A stretch of DNA of 15,590 nt from Acidimicrobiia bacterium (lineage in GTDB: Bacteria; Actinomycetota; Acidimicrobiia; IMCC26256; BP-133): assembly GCA_025934385.1 (NCBI GenBank), contig JAICYE010000005.1, forward strand, positions 1 through 15,590. The letters are read 5' to 3'. This document shows, one piece after another, positions 7,360 through 14,477 of this stretch. Within the stretch, counting starts at the first letter, position 1, and each line of letters opens with the position of its first letter. A program made the translations under genes and the position numbers. The notes below the pieces were generated by a model that was given only the letters and a program-made list of their open reading frames with translations, was not told the origin of the DNA and searched no databases.

Positions 7360-8211
7360 CTACCAGCCCGACAGGCGGGCGATGGCGCCGTAGTCGCGGT
7401 CTTCGCCGAAGCGCGCCATCGCCTCGACGAGACGCTCACGGGCCAACGCCAGCATCGGTGCATCGAGCCCCTGGCCCTCGGCCAGGTCGGCGGCGATGCG
7501 GAGGTCCTTGGCCATGTGGGTGATGCGGAAGCCGGGTTCGAAGTCGCCCCGCAGGACCTTGCGGGGGAACAGGTTGGCCAGCTGCCAGTTCGCCCCCGTC
7601 CCATCGGAGACGGCCTCGACAACGAGGGTGGGGTCGACGCCCGCCTCCCGGGCCAGCGCCAGGGCCTCGGCGCTGGCGGCGGCGTTCACCGCACCGAGGA
7701 AGTTGTTGGCCAGCTTGACGGCCAGGCCGGACCCGACCGGGCCGCAGTGCCGGATGCGGTTGGCCTGGCCGATCACCTCGAGGACGGGGCGGGCCCGCTC
7801 CAGCGCCTCCGCCGTCCCGCCGACCCAGATGGCCAGTGTCCCCGCCTCGGCGCCCGGGGGGCCGCCGGACACCGGGCAGTCGAGGTAGTCGACGCCGTCC
7901 TCGGCGCAGCGTTCGGCCAGCTCCTTGGCGGTGCCCGGTGAGATCGTCGACATCTCCACGACGACCGTGCCGGGAGCGGCCCTCTCCAGCACCGAGGTCA
8001 CGACCTCGGTCACCTCGGGGCTGTCAGGCACGATCGAGCAGACGACCTCGGCGCCGGCGGCGGCGTCGGCCGGCGAGCCCACGACCTTCCACCCGGTGCC
8101 CTCCAGCCGGGCCGGCCGGCGGGATGAGACCGTCACGTCGTGGCCCGCCCCGATCAGCCGGCGCACCATCGGCGCACCCATCAGCCCGGCCCCCACGAAC
8201 CCCACCCGCAT
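7360..8211 (-). CDS. NAD(P)-dependent oxidoreductase, 3-hydroxyisobutyrate dehydrogenase / beta-hydroxyacid dehydrogenase family
   Basis: This 283-aa protein has the normal length of the family. The N-terminal Rossmann domain starts MRVGFVGAGLMGAPM (GxGxxG at residues 6-12). After the second strand comes SSRRP (29-33); basic residues here instead of an acidic one suggest preference for NADP(H), an inference. DCPVSGGPPGAEAGTL (111-126) is the substrate-binding motif, and GSGLAVKLANN places the catalytic lysine at K166. The C-terminal half is the all-helical domain. Such enzymes reduce or oxidise small beta-hydroxyacids or semialdehydes (3-hydroxyisobutyrate, tartronate semialdehyde, succinic semialdehyde); which one cannot be decided here. 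I chose ATG 8211 because AGGAGG lies 5 nt upstream and the protein then begins at the Rossmann strand; an in-frame ATG at 8244 only adds 11 unlikely residues. It is divergent from the propeller gene and sits upstream of the fdh operon on the same strand. Confidence 0.92.
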   Translation of the reverse strand: MRVGFVGAGLMGAPMVRRLIGAGHDVTVSSRRPARLEGTGWKVVGSPADAAAGAEVVCSIVPDSPEVTEVVTSVLERAAPGTVVVEMSTISPGTAKELAERCAEDGVDYLDCPVSGGPPGAEAGTLAIWVGGTAEALERARPVLEVIGQANRIRHCGPVGSGLAVKLANNFLGAVNAAASAEALALAREAGVDPTLVVEAVSDGTGANWQLANLFPRKVLRGDFEPGFRITHMAKDLRIAADLAEGQGLDAPMLALARERLVEAMARFGEDRDYGAIARLSGW

Positions 8212-8267
8212 GCTCGCCTCCTGACCGACGTGTCCCTCCGGCACGAGCCCCGCCCGACCGGCGCGCG

Positions 8268-8273
8268 ATCCTA
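8268..8273 (-). promoter_or_regulatory. possible -10 box for the oxidoreductase gene
   Basis: On the minus strand TAGGAT (8273-8268) fits the TAnnnT -10 pattern of actinobacterial housekeeping promoters and lies about 57 nt before the ATG at 8211. The matching -35 position (about 17 nt further upstream) reads TCGGCG, a poor match. It is a weak candidate only. Confidence 0.25.
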
Positions 8274-8282
8274 AGAGGGTCC

Positions 8283-9914
8283 ATGACGACCGCCGACCAC
8301 ACCTTCACCGATCGAGCCCCGAGCGGTTTACCTACCGTCACGGTACCTAAGCCGCTCAGGGCCTCCGACCACGACCCCACCGACCGGACCCCGAGCGCCC
8401 TACCCACAGATTCTGTGGGTTTTCCGCTCAGGGTCCACAGTTCCCGCCGGCGGCCGGGGGCCGTCGCCGCCGTCGTCCTCCTCATGCTCCTCGCCGGAGC
8501 GGGTTGCCACTCCGGCGGGAAGCGGAGTGCGGCGAAGGGGCCGGGGACGTCGCTCGGGCCGTCCGGCGGGGCGGCGAGCGGAGCGGGCGGCGCAGGCGGC
8601 GCGGCCGGAGCGGCGGCAAGCGAGAACGGTGGCTCGGGGGCCGACCAGGCCGGGGCCGGCGGCGCTGGCGCCGGTCCCGGCAGCAGCGGTCAGGTCGGCT
8701 CCGGCGGGGCGGCCAGCGGCGGCACACCGGGTGGCTCCGGCGGGGCGGGCGGTTCCGGGGGGAGCGGCCCGTTCGTGGGGTCGCCGACCGATCCCGGCGC
8801 CGGGCCGGCCCGGCCGAAGGGCTGGCGGAAGCTGCCGACCGCCCCGCTGCGGAGCCGGCACGGCGCCAGCGCGGTGTGGACCGGCCGGGAGATGATCGTG
8901 TGGGGCGGCGCCTGGCGGGCGGGGAACGCCTCGATCTGGCTCGACGACGGCGCGGCCTACGACCCGGCCGGCGACAAGTGGCGGCGCATCGCCAACTCCC
9001 CGCTCGAGCCCCGGTCGGACGCCGTGATCGCCTGGACCGGCAAGGCCGTCCTCATCTGGGGCGGGCAGAAGCAGGGCTCGGAGACCGGCTTCGGCGACGA
9101 GTGGGACGACGGCGCCCTCTACGACCCGGCCAAGGGCACGTGGAAGCCGATGGCCGACTGGCCCCTCTCCCACCGCTACGGCACCCGGGCGGTATGGACG
9201 GGCACCCGGCTCGTGGTGTGGGGCGGGGCGTCGGCCGAGGCGGGCGAGGACCCGCCGCCGCTGGCCGACGGCGCCGCCTTCGATCCCGGGGACGACAAAT
9301 GGACGAAGATGCCCGCCGGGCCGCTGGCCGGCCGGATCGCCCCGCTCGGCGCCGCCCGGGGCAATGATGCGCTGCTGGCCTGGGGCCCCGGACCGGCGGA
9401 GGACGGCAAGCGGGTGGCGCTGTCCGACAGCGCCGTCTACGACCCGGAGCACAAACAGTGGTCGCCGGCCGCCGCCGTCCCGCCGCCGCCCAACGACGCC
9501 TGGTGCCTCGACCCGCCGGGCTGCGTCGGCGTCGATACCGGGAAACGGGTCGTGTTCGCCGGCCAGGGTCTCGCCTGGGACCCGGCGGCCAACCGGTGGG
9601 CGCCGATCGCCCCCGGCCCGTACGCCGATCCCTACCTCGGCGGCAAGGCGACGGCCTGGACGGGCTCGAGGGTCATGCTGTGGGGCGGCGGCAACGCCCG
9701 GGGCCCGGCCGACGCTCCCCCGGCCAGCGTCAACGCCGGAGGCGCGGCCTACGACCCGGCCGCCGACCGGTGGGAGCCACTGCCGGCCGCGCCACTCACG
9801 CCCCGGGCCGGGGCCAGCGCGGTATGGACCGGCCGGGAGTTCATCGTCTGGGGCGGGGAGGCCGACGAGGCCCACCGGGCCCAGTTCGACGACGGCGCCG
9901 CACTCACGCCGTAG
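8283..9914 (+). CDS. exported kelch-type beta-propeller protein, probable lipoprotein
   Basis: The longest plausible form is 543 aa. A hydrophobic stretch after RRRPG (about residues 59-74, AVAAVVLLMLLAGAG) is followed by Cys75, suggesting a signal peptide. Lipid attachment is possible, although Gly at -3 is not a good lipobox. Residues about 76-170 are a Gly/Ala/Ser-rich linker. From about residue 180 kelch-like blades repeat with the pattern AVWTGxxxIVWGG then DGAxYDPxxDxW, around six in all; the last strand pair (GASAVWTGREFIVWGG) resembles the first, as expected for ring closure. No catalytic residues are evident; a surface binding or sensing role is a guess. The start is uncertain. ATG 8283 has AAGAGGG only 3 nt upstream, GTG 8415 has no ribosome site, and ATG 8484 would leave almost no signal peptide. 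The first 50 codons from 8283 are made of the tandem palindromic repeats, so that part may be non-coding. Confidence 0.8.
   Translation: MTTADHTFTDRAPSGLPTVTVPKPLRASDHDPTDRTPSALPTDSVGFPLRVHSSRRRPGAVAAVVLLMLLAGAGCHSGGKRSAAKGPGTSLGPSGGAASGAGGAGGAAGAAASENGGSGADQAGAGGAGAGPGSSGQVGSGGAASGGTPGGSGGAGGSGGSGPFVGSPTDPGAGPARPKGWRKLPTAPLRSRHGASAVWTGREMIVWGGAWRAGNASIWLDDGAAYDPAGDKWRRIANSPLEPRSDAVIAWTGKAVLIWGGQKQGSETGFGDEWDDGALYDPAKGTWKPMADWPLSHRYGTRAVWTGTRLVVWGGASAEAGEDPPPLADGAAFDPGDDKWTKMPAGPLAGRIAPLGAARGNDALLAWGPGPAEDGKRVALSDSAVYDPEHKQWSPAAAVPPPPNDAWCLDPPGCVGVDTGKRVVFAGQGLAWDPAANRWAPIAPGPYADPYLGGKATAWTGSRVMLWGGGNARGPADAPPASVNAGGAAYDPAADRWEPLPAAPLTPRAGASAVWTGREFIVWGGEADEAHRAQFDDGAALTP
8321..8357. repeat. 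palindromic element 1 of a tandem pair
   Basis: This 37-nt imperfect palindrome is centred on 8339. The arms (8321-8338 and 8340-8357) pair at 15 of 18 positions by Watson-Crick plus one G-U. The outer stem is GAGCGG/CCGCTC and the inner stem TACCGT/ACGGTA, separated by two C-C mismatches. The flanks CACCGATCGAGCCCC on the left and AGGG on the right recur around element 2. Confidence 0.7.
8393..8429. repeat. palindromic element 2 of a tandem pair
   Basis: This 37-nt palindrome is centred on 8411, exactly 72 nt from the centre of element 1. The outer stem is GAGCG/CGCTC (5 bp), then four unpaired positions per side, then a perfect 9-bp inner stem ACCCACAGA/TCTGTGGGT around a single T. Left flank CACCGACCGGACCCC (8378-8392) matches that of element 1 at 12 of 15 positions, and the right flank is again AGGG. 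The inner stem differs from element 1 in sequence but still pairs. On the plus strand the inner hairpin is followed by TTTT, so a terminator-like role is also conceivable. Confidence 0.7.
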
Positions 9915-9921
9915 GGGGCAG

Positions 9922-10950
<1,029 letters not shown>

Positions 10951-10961
10951 GTTCGAGCCTC

Positions 10962-11504
10962 CTAGGCGCTCTCGGGCACGGCTGCCAGGCGGACGGTACC
11001 GCGGGCGATCCGAGGTAATGCGATCCGGCCCGTCCGCTGCAGGCCGGTGATGCCGTAGGGGCGGAGCAGCTCCTCGATCGAGTCGAGCTTCTCGGGCGAC
11101 CCCGCGGCCATCAGCGTGAGGGCCTCGGCGCCGACGTCGAGGATCTTGGCCTCGAAGATGGCGGCCAGCTCGGTGACCTGGCCCCGGTTGGAGGCGTCGG
11201 CCCGCACGGTGGCCAGCATCAGCTCCCGCTCCACCGCCTCACCGACGGCCAGCTCCTTGATGTCGACGACGTTGATCAGCTTGTCGAGCTGGCGCATGAC
11301 CTGCTCGATGGGGGCGGACTCGGCATCGACGACGATCGTCATGCGGGAGAACCGCTCGTCGTCGGTCGGGCTGACGGCCAGGGAGAAGATGTTGAACCCC
11401 CGGCGGGAAAACAGCCCCGCCACCCGGGACAGGACGCCGGCCCGGTTCTCGACCAGCACCGACAGGATGTGGTGGGAGGCGCCGTATCGGCTGTCGGCGG
11501 GCAT
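10962..11504 (-). CDS. ilvN: acetolactate synthase small (regulatory) subunit
   Basis: This 180-aa protein is the regulatory partner of IlvB and carries valine feedback inhibition. Residues about 11-85 form an ACT domain ([22 protein letters not shown], the Asn/Gly-containing effector loop). The remainder, from ERELMLATV onward, is the usual small-subunit C-terminal domain that contacts the catalytic subunit. The ATG overlaps the ilvB stop by one base (TGATG), with a GAGGGGGG ribosome site about 6 nt upstream inside the end of ilvB. The two subunits are therefore translationally coupled and made in step. Its TAG runs into the ilvC ribosome site. The length is typical of the short bacterial IlvN/IlvH type. 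Confidence 0.96.
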   Translation of the reverse strand: MPADSRYGASHHILSVLVENRAGVLSRVAGLFSRRGFNIFSLAVSPTDDERFSRMTIVVDAESAPIEQVMRQLDKLINVVDIKELAVGEAVERELMLATVRADASNRGQVTELAAIFEAKILDVGAEALTLMAAGSPEKLDSIEELLRPYGITGLQRTGRIALPRIARGTVRLAAVPESA

Positions 11505-13231
11505 CAGTGACCCCCCTCGCCCTCGGCGGGGCCGAGGATGATGTCGTCGTTGGACGTTCCGGCCGCCACCATCGGGTAGACCTTCTCCCGGTAGTCGACG
11601 CGGAAGTCGATGACCACGGGGCGGTCGTCGATGGCGTTGGCCTTCTCGATGGTCGGGACGACGTCCTCGGGATTCTCGCACCGCAGTCCGACACAGCCCA
11701 TGGCCTCGGCCCACTTCACGTAGTCGGGCAGGTCGGGCGAGAGGTACACCTCGCTGTAGCGCTCCTTGTAGAACAGCTCCTGCCACTGACGGACCATGCC
11801 CAGGTAGGCGTTGTTGAGGATCGCCACCTTGATCGGCACCCGCTCGGCGCTGGCGGTGACCAGCTCCTGGGCGGTCATCTGGAAGCAGCCGTCGCCGTCG
11901 ATGGCCCACACCATCCGGTTGGGCTTGCCGACCTTGGCCCCGACGGCCGCCGGCACGGCGAAGCCCATGGTGCCGAGCCCACCGGAGTTGACGAACGTGT
12001 AGGGGTGGTTGAACTTCCAGTACTGCGACGTCCACATCTGGTGCTGGCCCACGCCGGAGACGACGATGGTGTCGTCGGGCGTGTGGTCGCGCAGCTGCTC
12101 GATGCAGAACTGCGGCTTGAGCGGCCCGTCCTCCTCCTGGTCGTAGGCCAGCGGGTGGGCCGCCTGCCAGCCGGCCAGAGTGGCGTTCCACTCGGCCCGG
12201 TCGGGGGCGACCGTGGCCGTCTCTCGTAGTTCGGCCTCGACGGCGGCGGTGATGGCCTCGATGGCGGCCCGGCAGTCGGCGGCGATGCCGACGTCGGCCC
12301 GGCGGACCTTGCCGAGCTCGGCCGGGTCGATGTCGACGTGGATGATCTTGGCCCCCGGGGCGAAGGCGGGGACCTTGCCGGTCACCCGGTCGTCGAAGCG
12401 GGAGCCGAGGGCGATGAGAAGGTCGGAGCGCTGCATGGCCGTCACGGCCGTGTAATTGCCGTGCATGCCGGGCATGCCGAGCGCCAGCGGATGGTCGTCG
12501 GGGAAGGCGCCCCGGGCCATCAGCGTGGTGACGACATGGATGCCGGTGAGCTCGGCCAAGCGGCGGAGCGCCTCGGCCGCCCGGGCCTTGAGGATGCCGC
12601 CGCCGGCGTAGATCACCGGCCGCTCGGCGGCCAGGATCAGCCGGGCCGCCTCCCGGGCCAGGCCGGGGTCGGGCGGCTGCGGGGCCCGGAAGCCGGGGAG
12701 GTCGACGCCGTCGGGCCAGTACCACTCCATCGTCTGGTTGGCGATGTCCTTGGGGATGTCGACGAGGACGGGGCCGGGGCGGCCGGTCGTCGCCACGTAG
12801 AACGCCTCCCGGATGACTGCCGGAATGTCGGCCGCACTCTGGATGAGCCAGTTGTGCTTGGTCACTGGCATGGTGATGCCGGTGGTGTCGCACTCCTGGA
12901 AAGCGTCGGTGCCGATGGCCGACAGCGGGACCTGGCCGGTGACCACCACGAGGGGGATCGAGTCGAGCATGGCGTCGCACAGCGGCGTCACGATGTTGGT
13001 GGCCGCCGGGCCGCTCGTCACCATGGCCACGCCGGGCCGCCCGGTGGCGTGGGCGTAGCCCTCGGCCCTGTGCCCGGCCCCCTGCTCGTGACGGACCAGG
13101 ATGTGGCGGATGGTCGACTCGAGGAGCGGGTCGTAGACGGGCAGGATGGCCCCGCCGGGGAGGCCGAACATGACCTCCGTCCCTTCCATCTCCAGGCTCC
13201 TGATGAGCGCCTGGGCGCCGGTCATCTGCAT
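11504..13231 (-). CDS. ilvB: acetolactate synthase large (catalytic) subunit
   Basis: This 575-aa thiamine-diphosphate enzyme condenses two pyruvates, or pyruvate and 2-oxobutyrate, in the first committed step of branched-chain amino acid synthesis. The N-terminal TPP domain has the catalytic Glu at E49 ([18 protein letters not shown]) and the motif [13 protein letters not shown]. The central FAD-binding domain follows. The C-terminal TPP domain carries GDG at 446-448 and NN at 473-474 ([14 protein letters not shown] through [13 protein letters not shown]). That catalytic set together with the ilvN neighbour distinguishes it from other TPP enzymes. I chose ATG 13231, with AGGGA 8 nt upstream. 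ATG 13225 would place the site too far away, and ATG 13306 in the same frame sits right after the attenuator's U tract with no ribosome site. It is the first structural gene of the operon, 142 nt after the leader-peptide stop. Confidence 0.97.
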   Translation of the reverse strand: MQMTGAQALIRSLEMEGTEVMFGLPGGAILPVYDPLLESTIRHILVRHEQGAGHRAEGYAHATGRPGVAMVTSGPAATNIVTPLCDAMLDSIPLVVVTGQVPLSAIGTDAFQECDTTGITMPVTKHNWLIQSAADIPAVIREAFYVATTGRPGPVLVDIPKDIANQTMEWYWPDGVDLPGFRAPQPPDPGLAREAARLILAAERPVIYAGGGILKARAAEALRRLAELTGIHVVTTLMARGAFPDDHPLALGMPGMHGNYTAVTAMQRSDLLIALGSRFDDRVTGKVPAFAPGAKIIHVDIDPAELGKVRRADVGIAADCRAAIEAITAAVEAELRETATVAPDRAEWNATLAGWQAAHPLAYDQEEDGPLKPQFCIEQLRDHTPDDTIVVSGVGQHQMWTSQYWKFNHPYTFVNSGGLGTMGFAVPAAVGAKVGKPNRMVWAIDGDGCFQMTAQELVTASAERVPIKVAILNNAYLGMVRQWQELFYKERYSEVYLSPDLPDYVKWAEAMGCVGLRCENPEDVVPTIEKANAIDDRPVVIDFRVDYREKVYPMVAAGTSNDDIILGPAEGEGGH

Positions 13232-13276
13232 GGTCCTGATCCCTTCGTTGGGCCGGTTCGGTTTTTGAGCAATGGA

Positions 13277-13303
13277 TCCGGGGGTACGGGGGCGTCCCCC
13301 GGA
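13277..13303 (-). promoter_or_regulatory. hairpin between the attenuator and ilvB
   Basis: UCCGGGGG (13303-13296), an 11-nt spacer and CCCCCGGA (13284-13277) form a perfect 8-bp stem. An alternative shorter stem, GGGGG/CCCCC with ACG as loop, is nested in it. It lies about 45 nt before the ilvB ATG and 4 nt past the terminator U tract. Its C runs are also complementary to the G run of the terminator 3' arm. It may stabilise the leader or modulate translation; the role is unknown. Confidence 0.4.
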
Positions 13304-13307
13304 CATG

Positions 13308-13334
13308 AAAAACCCCCCGCTGAGGGCGGAGGGT
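13308..13334 (-). terminator. intrinsic terminator (attenuator) in the ilvB leader
   Basis: ACCCUCCGC (13334-13326), loop CCUCA (13325-13321) and GCGGGGGGU (13320-13312) pair over 9 bp with one G-U; the uridine run at 13312-13308 follows directly. This is the only hairpin in the window with a proper U tract, and it stands between the leader peptide and ilvB, where an attenuator belongs. Confidence 0.85.
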
Positions 13335-13341
13335 CGGAAGA

Positions 13342-13374
13342 GCGCATGCGAGGCGGCGGGCGCCTCGGATGCGC
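13342..13374 (-). promoter_or_regulatory. leader hairpin preceding the attenuator
   Basis: GCGCAUCCGAGGCG (13374-13361), loop CCCGC and CGCCUCGCAUGCGC (13355-13342) pair at 13 of 14 positions. The 5' arm starts on the last base of the leader-peptide stop codon. A ribosome stalled on the Leu-Ile-Leu-Val-Val codons would be 6-20 nt upstream and could mask this arm. I see no clear pairing that makes it exclusive with the terminator, apart from its loop CCCGC matching GCGGG (13320-13316) of the terminator 3' arm. Confidence 0.6.
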
Positions 13375-13409
13375 TACGGAACTACGAGAATGAGGCCGGT
13401 GCGGAACAC
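13374..13409 (-). CDS. ilv operon leader peptide [11 protein letters not shown] (attenuation sensor)
   Basis: GTG at 13409-13407 opens an 11-codon frame ending at TAG (13376-13374): [11 protein letters not shown]. Five consecutive codons, residues 6-10, specify leucine, isoleucine and valine, exactly the products of the ilvBNC pathway. It is followed by a hairpin, an intrinsic terminator and ilvB, the layout of classical ribosome-mediated attenuation. There is no ribosome site. A TAGACT -10 candidate ends 7 nt before the GTG, so the mRNA would start at or within a base or two of the start codon; such leaderless start sites are common in actinobacteria. The peptide itself probably has no function beyond translation. 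The frame is too short for ordinary gene callers. Confidence 0.82.
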   Translation of the reverse strand: MFRTGLILVVP

Positions 13410-13445
13410 GGCCCTCAGTCTACGCCGAGGGCCGTGCGTTTCCGC
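13401..13445. repeat. inverted repeat around the ilv promoter candidate
   Basis: The minus-strand arms GCGGAA + CACGGCCCTC (13445-13440 and 13436-13427, with a 3-nt bulge between) and GAGGGCCGTG + TTCCGC (13416-13401) pair over 16 bp across a 10-nt centre that contains most of TAGACT. The repeat starts 6 nt past the stop of the hydrolase gene. It could act as a terminator hairpin for that gene (no U tract) or as an operator overlapping the ilv promoter. Confidence 0.55.
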
Positions 13446-13447
13446 AA
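13417..13447 (-). promoter_or_regulatory. ilv operon promoter candidate
   Basis: TAGACT (13422-13417) fits the TAnnnT -10 consensus, and TTGCGG (13447-13442) is a partial -35 match with a 19-nt spacer. Transcription would start at about 13410-13408, at the leader-peptide GTG. The spacer is longer than ideal, so the -10 assignment is firmer than the -35. Confidence 0.5.
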
Positions 13448-13451
13448 GCCG

Positions 13452-14426
13452 CTAGAGGCAGGACGGGCTCTCGGGGCGCGATTTGAGCCAATCGACCATG
13501 TGATCGGCGCCGATCCGGCCGTTGGTCGTCAGCATGAAGGTGTGGCCGGCGTCCTTCACGATGTCGACGGTGACCGACGGCGAGGAGCGGAACTCGTCCT
13601 TGTGCATGTCGGCGTACTGCGGCTCGAACAGGCGGTCGCCGTCGGCGAACTGGAGGAACACCGGCACCTTGATGTTGCCGACGACGAAGCGGGACGGCTG
13701 CATCCCGATGGTCAGGATCTCCCCGCTCGGGGTGTTGACGGCGGCCCGGGTGTCGGCCTCCACGACGCTGGGGTCGGCGTCGGCGTTGTAGAACATCTCC
13801 GCCCGGTGCTGCGGGGTGCCGAGGAAGTACTCGTAGTCGGACTGCAGGGCCCGGGGGTTGTCGCCGGTGAAGAAGTCCTGCCCGATCTGGTTGGACGGGC
13901 GGTGGTGCCAGCCGAGGGCCATGATGGCGTCGACCCCGCCGTACATGCCGGCCTCGTACTCCGTCTCGCCGGCGCCGGCCGAGTGCCCGCCGAGGACGAC
14001 GTGGGGAAAGCCCATGCCCCGGATCTGGTCGACGATCTGGTGGGCCATGTCGCCGTAGGCCTCGAACGTCACGTCGTAGCCGTTGGGCAGCTTGGATTCA
14101 CCGTAGCCGAGGCGGTCGATGGCGAAGACGGCGTAGCCGGCGTTGGCCAGCTTCTGGGCCACCGAGTAGCCCGGGAAGTCCCAGGCCTCTTTGGTGTACG
14201 ACAGGCCGTGCATCAGCAGGATCGCCGTCGGCGACGTGCAGAACGTGTCGTAGCGGTACCCGACGATCTGGCGGCTGGCGCCGTTCTCGGCCGGATTCTT
14301 CACGGTGAACTCGACCCGCTGCTTGAGGAGCCCGACGCCCCTCGTCGCCGCCGGAGCCTCCCCTTGGAAGGCAAAGCCGGCGACCGTGGTGACCATGCAG
14401 AGCGCGACGTAGAGCAACCGGCGCAT
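13452..14426 (-). CDS. exported alpha/beta hydrolase
   Basis: This 324-aa protein has an N-terminal signal peptide (MRRLLYVALCMVTTVAGFAF, likely cleavage in the EAPAA region near residue 27) and an alpha/beta-hydrolase fold. HG at 73-74 (LLMHGLSYTKEAWD) is the oxyanion-hole motif. GGHSAG places the nucleophile at S149, D264 (FADGDRLF) is the likely acid, and H295 (DAGHTF) the catalytic histidine, so the triad is complete. It should be an extracytoplasmic serine esterase, lipase or similar enzyme; the substrate is not indicated. GGGGAGGGGG precedes the ATG by about 4 nt, which supports this start. It lies 51 nt after the metallophosphatase gene on the same strand. That gap holds a 5-bp hairpin CTCCA/TGGAG (14458-14474) and an AACC/GGTT repeat beside the ribosome site, neither clearly a terminator, so co-transcription is possible. 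Confidence 0.87.
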   Translation of the reverse strand: MRRLLYVALCMVTTVAGFAFQGEAPAATRGVGLLKQRVEFTVKNPAENGASRQIVGYRYDTFCTSPTAILLMHGLSYTKEAWDFPGYSVAQKLANAGYAVFAIDRLGYGESKLPNGYDVTFEAYGDMAHQIVDQIRGMGFPHVVLGGHSAGAGETEYEAGMYGGVDAIMALGWHHRPSNQIGQDFFTGDNPRALQSDYEYFLGTPQHRAEMFYNADADPSVVEADTRAAVNTPSGEILTIGMQPSRFVVGNIKVPVFLQFADGDRLFEPQYADMHKDEFRSSPSVTVDIVKDAGHTFMLTTNGRIGADHMVDWLKSRPESPSCL

Positions 14427-14477
14427 GGTTCCCCCTCCCCTAGAACCAAAACGGTTACTCCATGGTAGGTGGAGCGG

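Noticed and set aside
8402..8424. Inner hairpin of palindrome 2 plus TTTT as a rho-independent terminator
   Set aside because: No plus-strand gene ends upstream of it, and it belongs to a larger palindrome whose twin (8321-8357) has no T tract. It is kept as a repeat instead.
11505..12980. Long upstream extension of the ilvN frame through ilvB
   Set aside because: It is a frame-shifted shadow of ilvB. The ilvN protein proper begins at ATG 11504 with its own ribosome site and a TGATG overlap.
13231..13306. ATG 13306 as start of ilvB
   Set aside because: It would add 25 residues encoded by the terminator-proximal hairpin, lacks a ribosome site, and lies directly after the attenuator U tract. 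ATG 13231 fits the family N-terminus.
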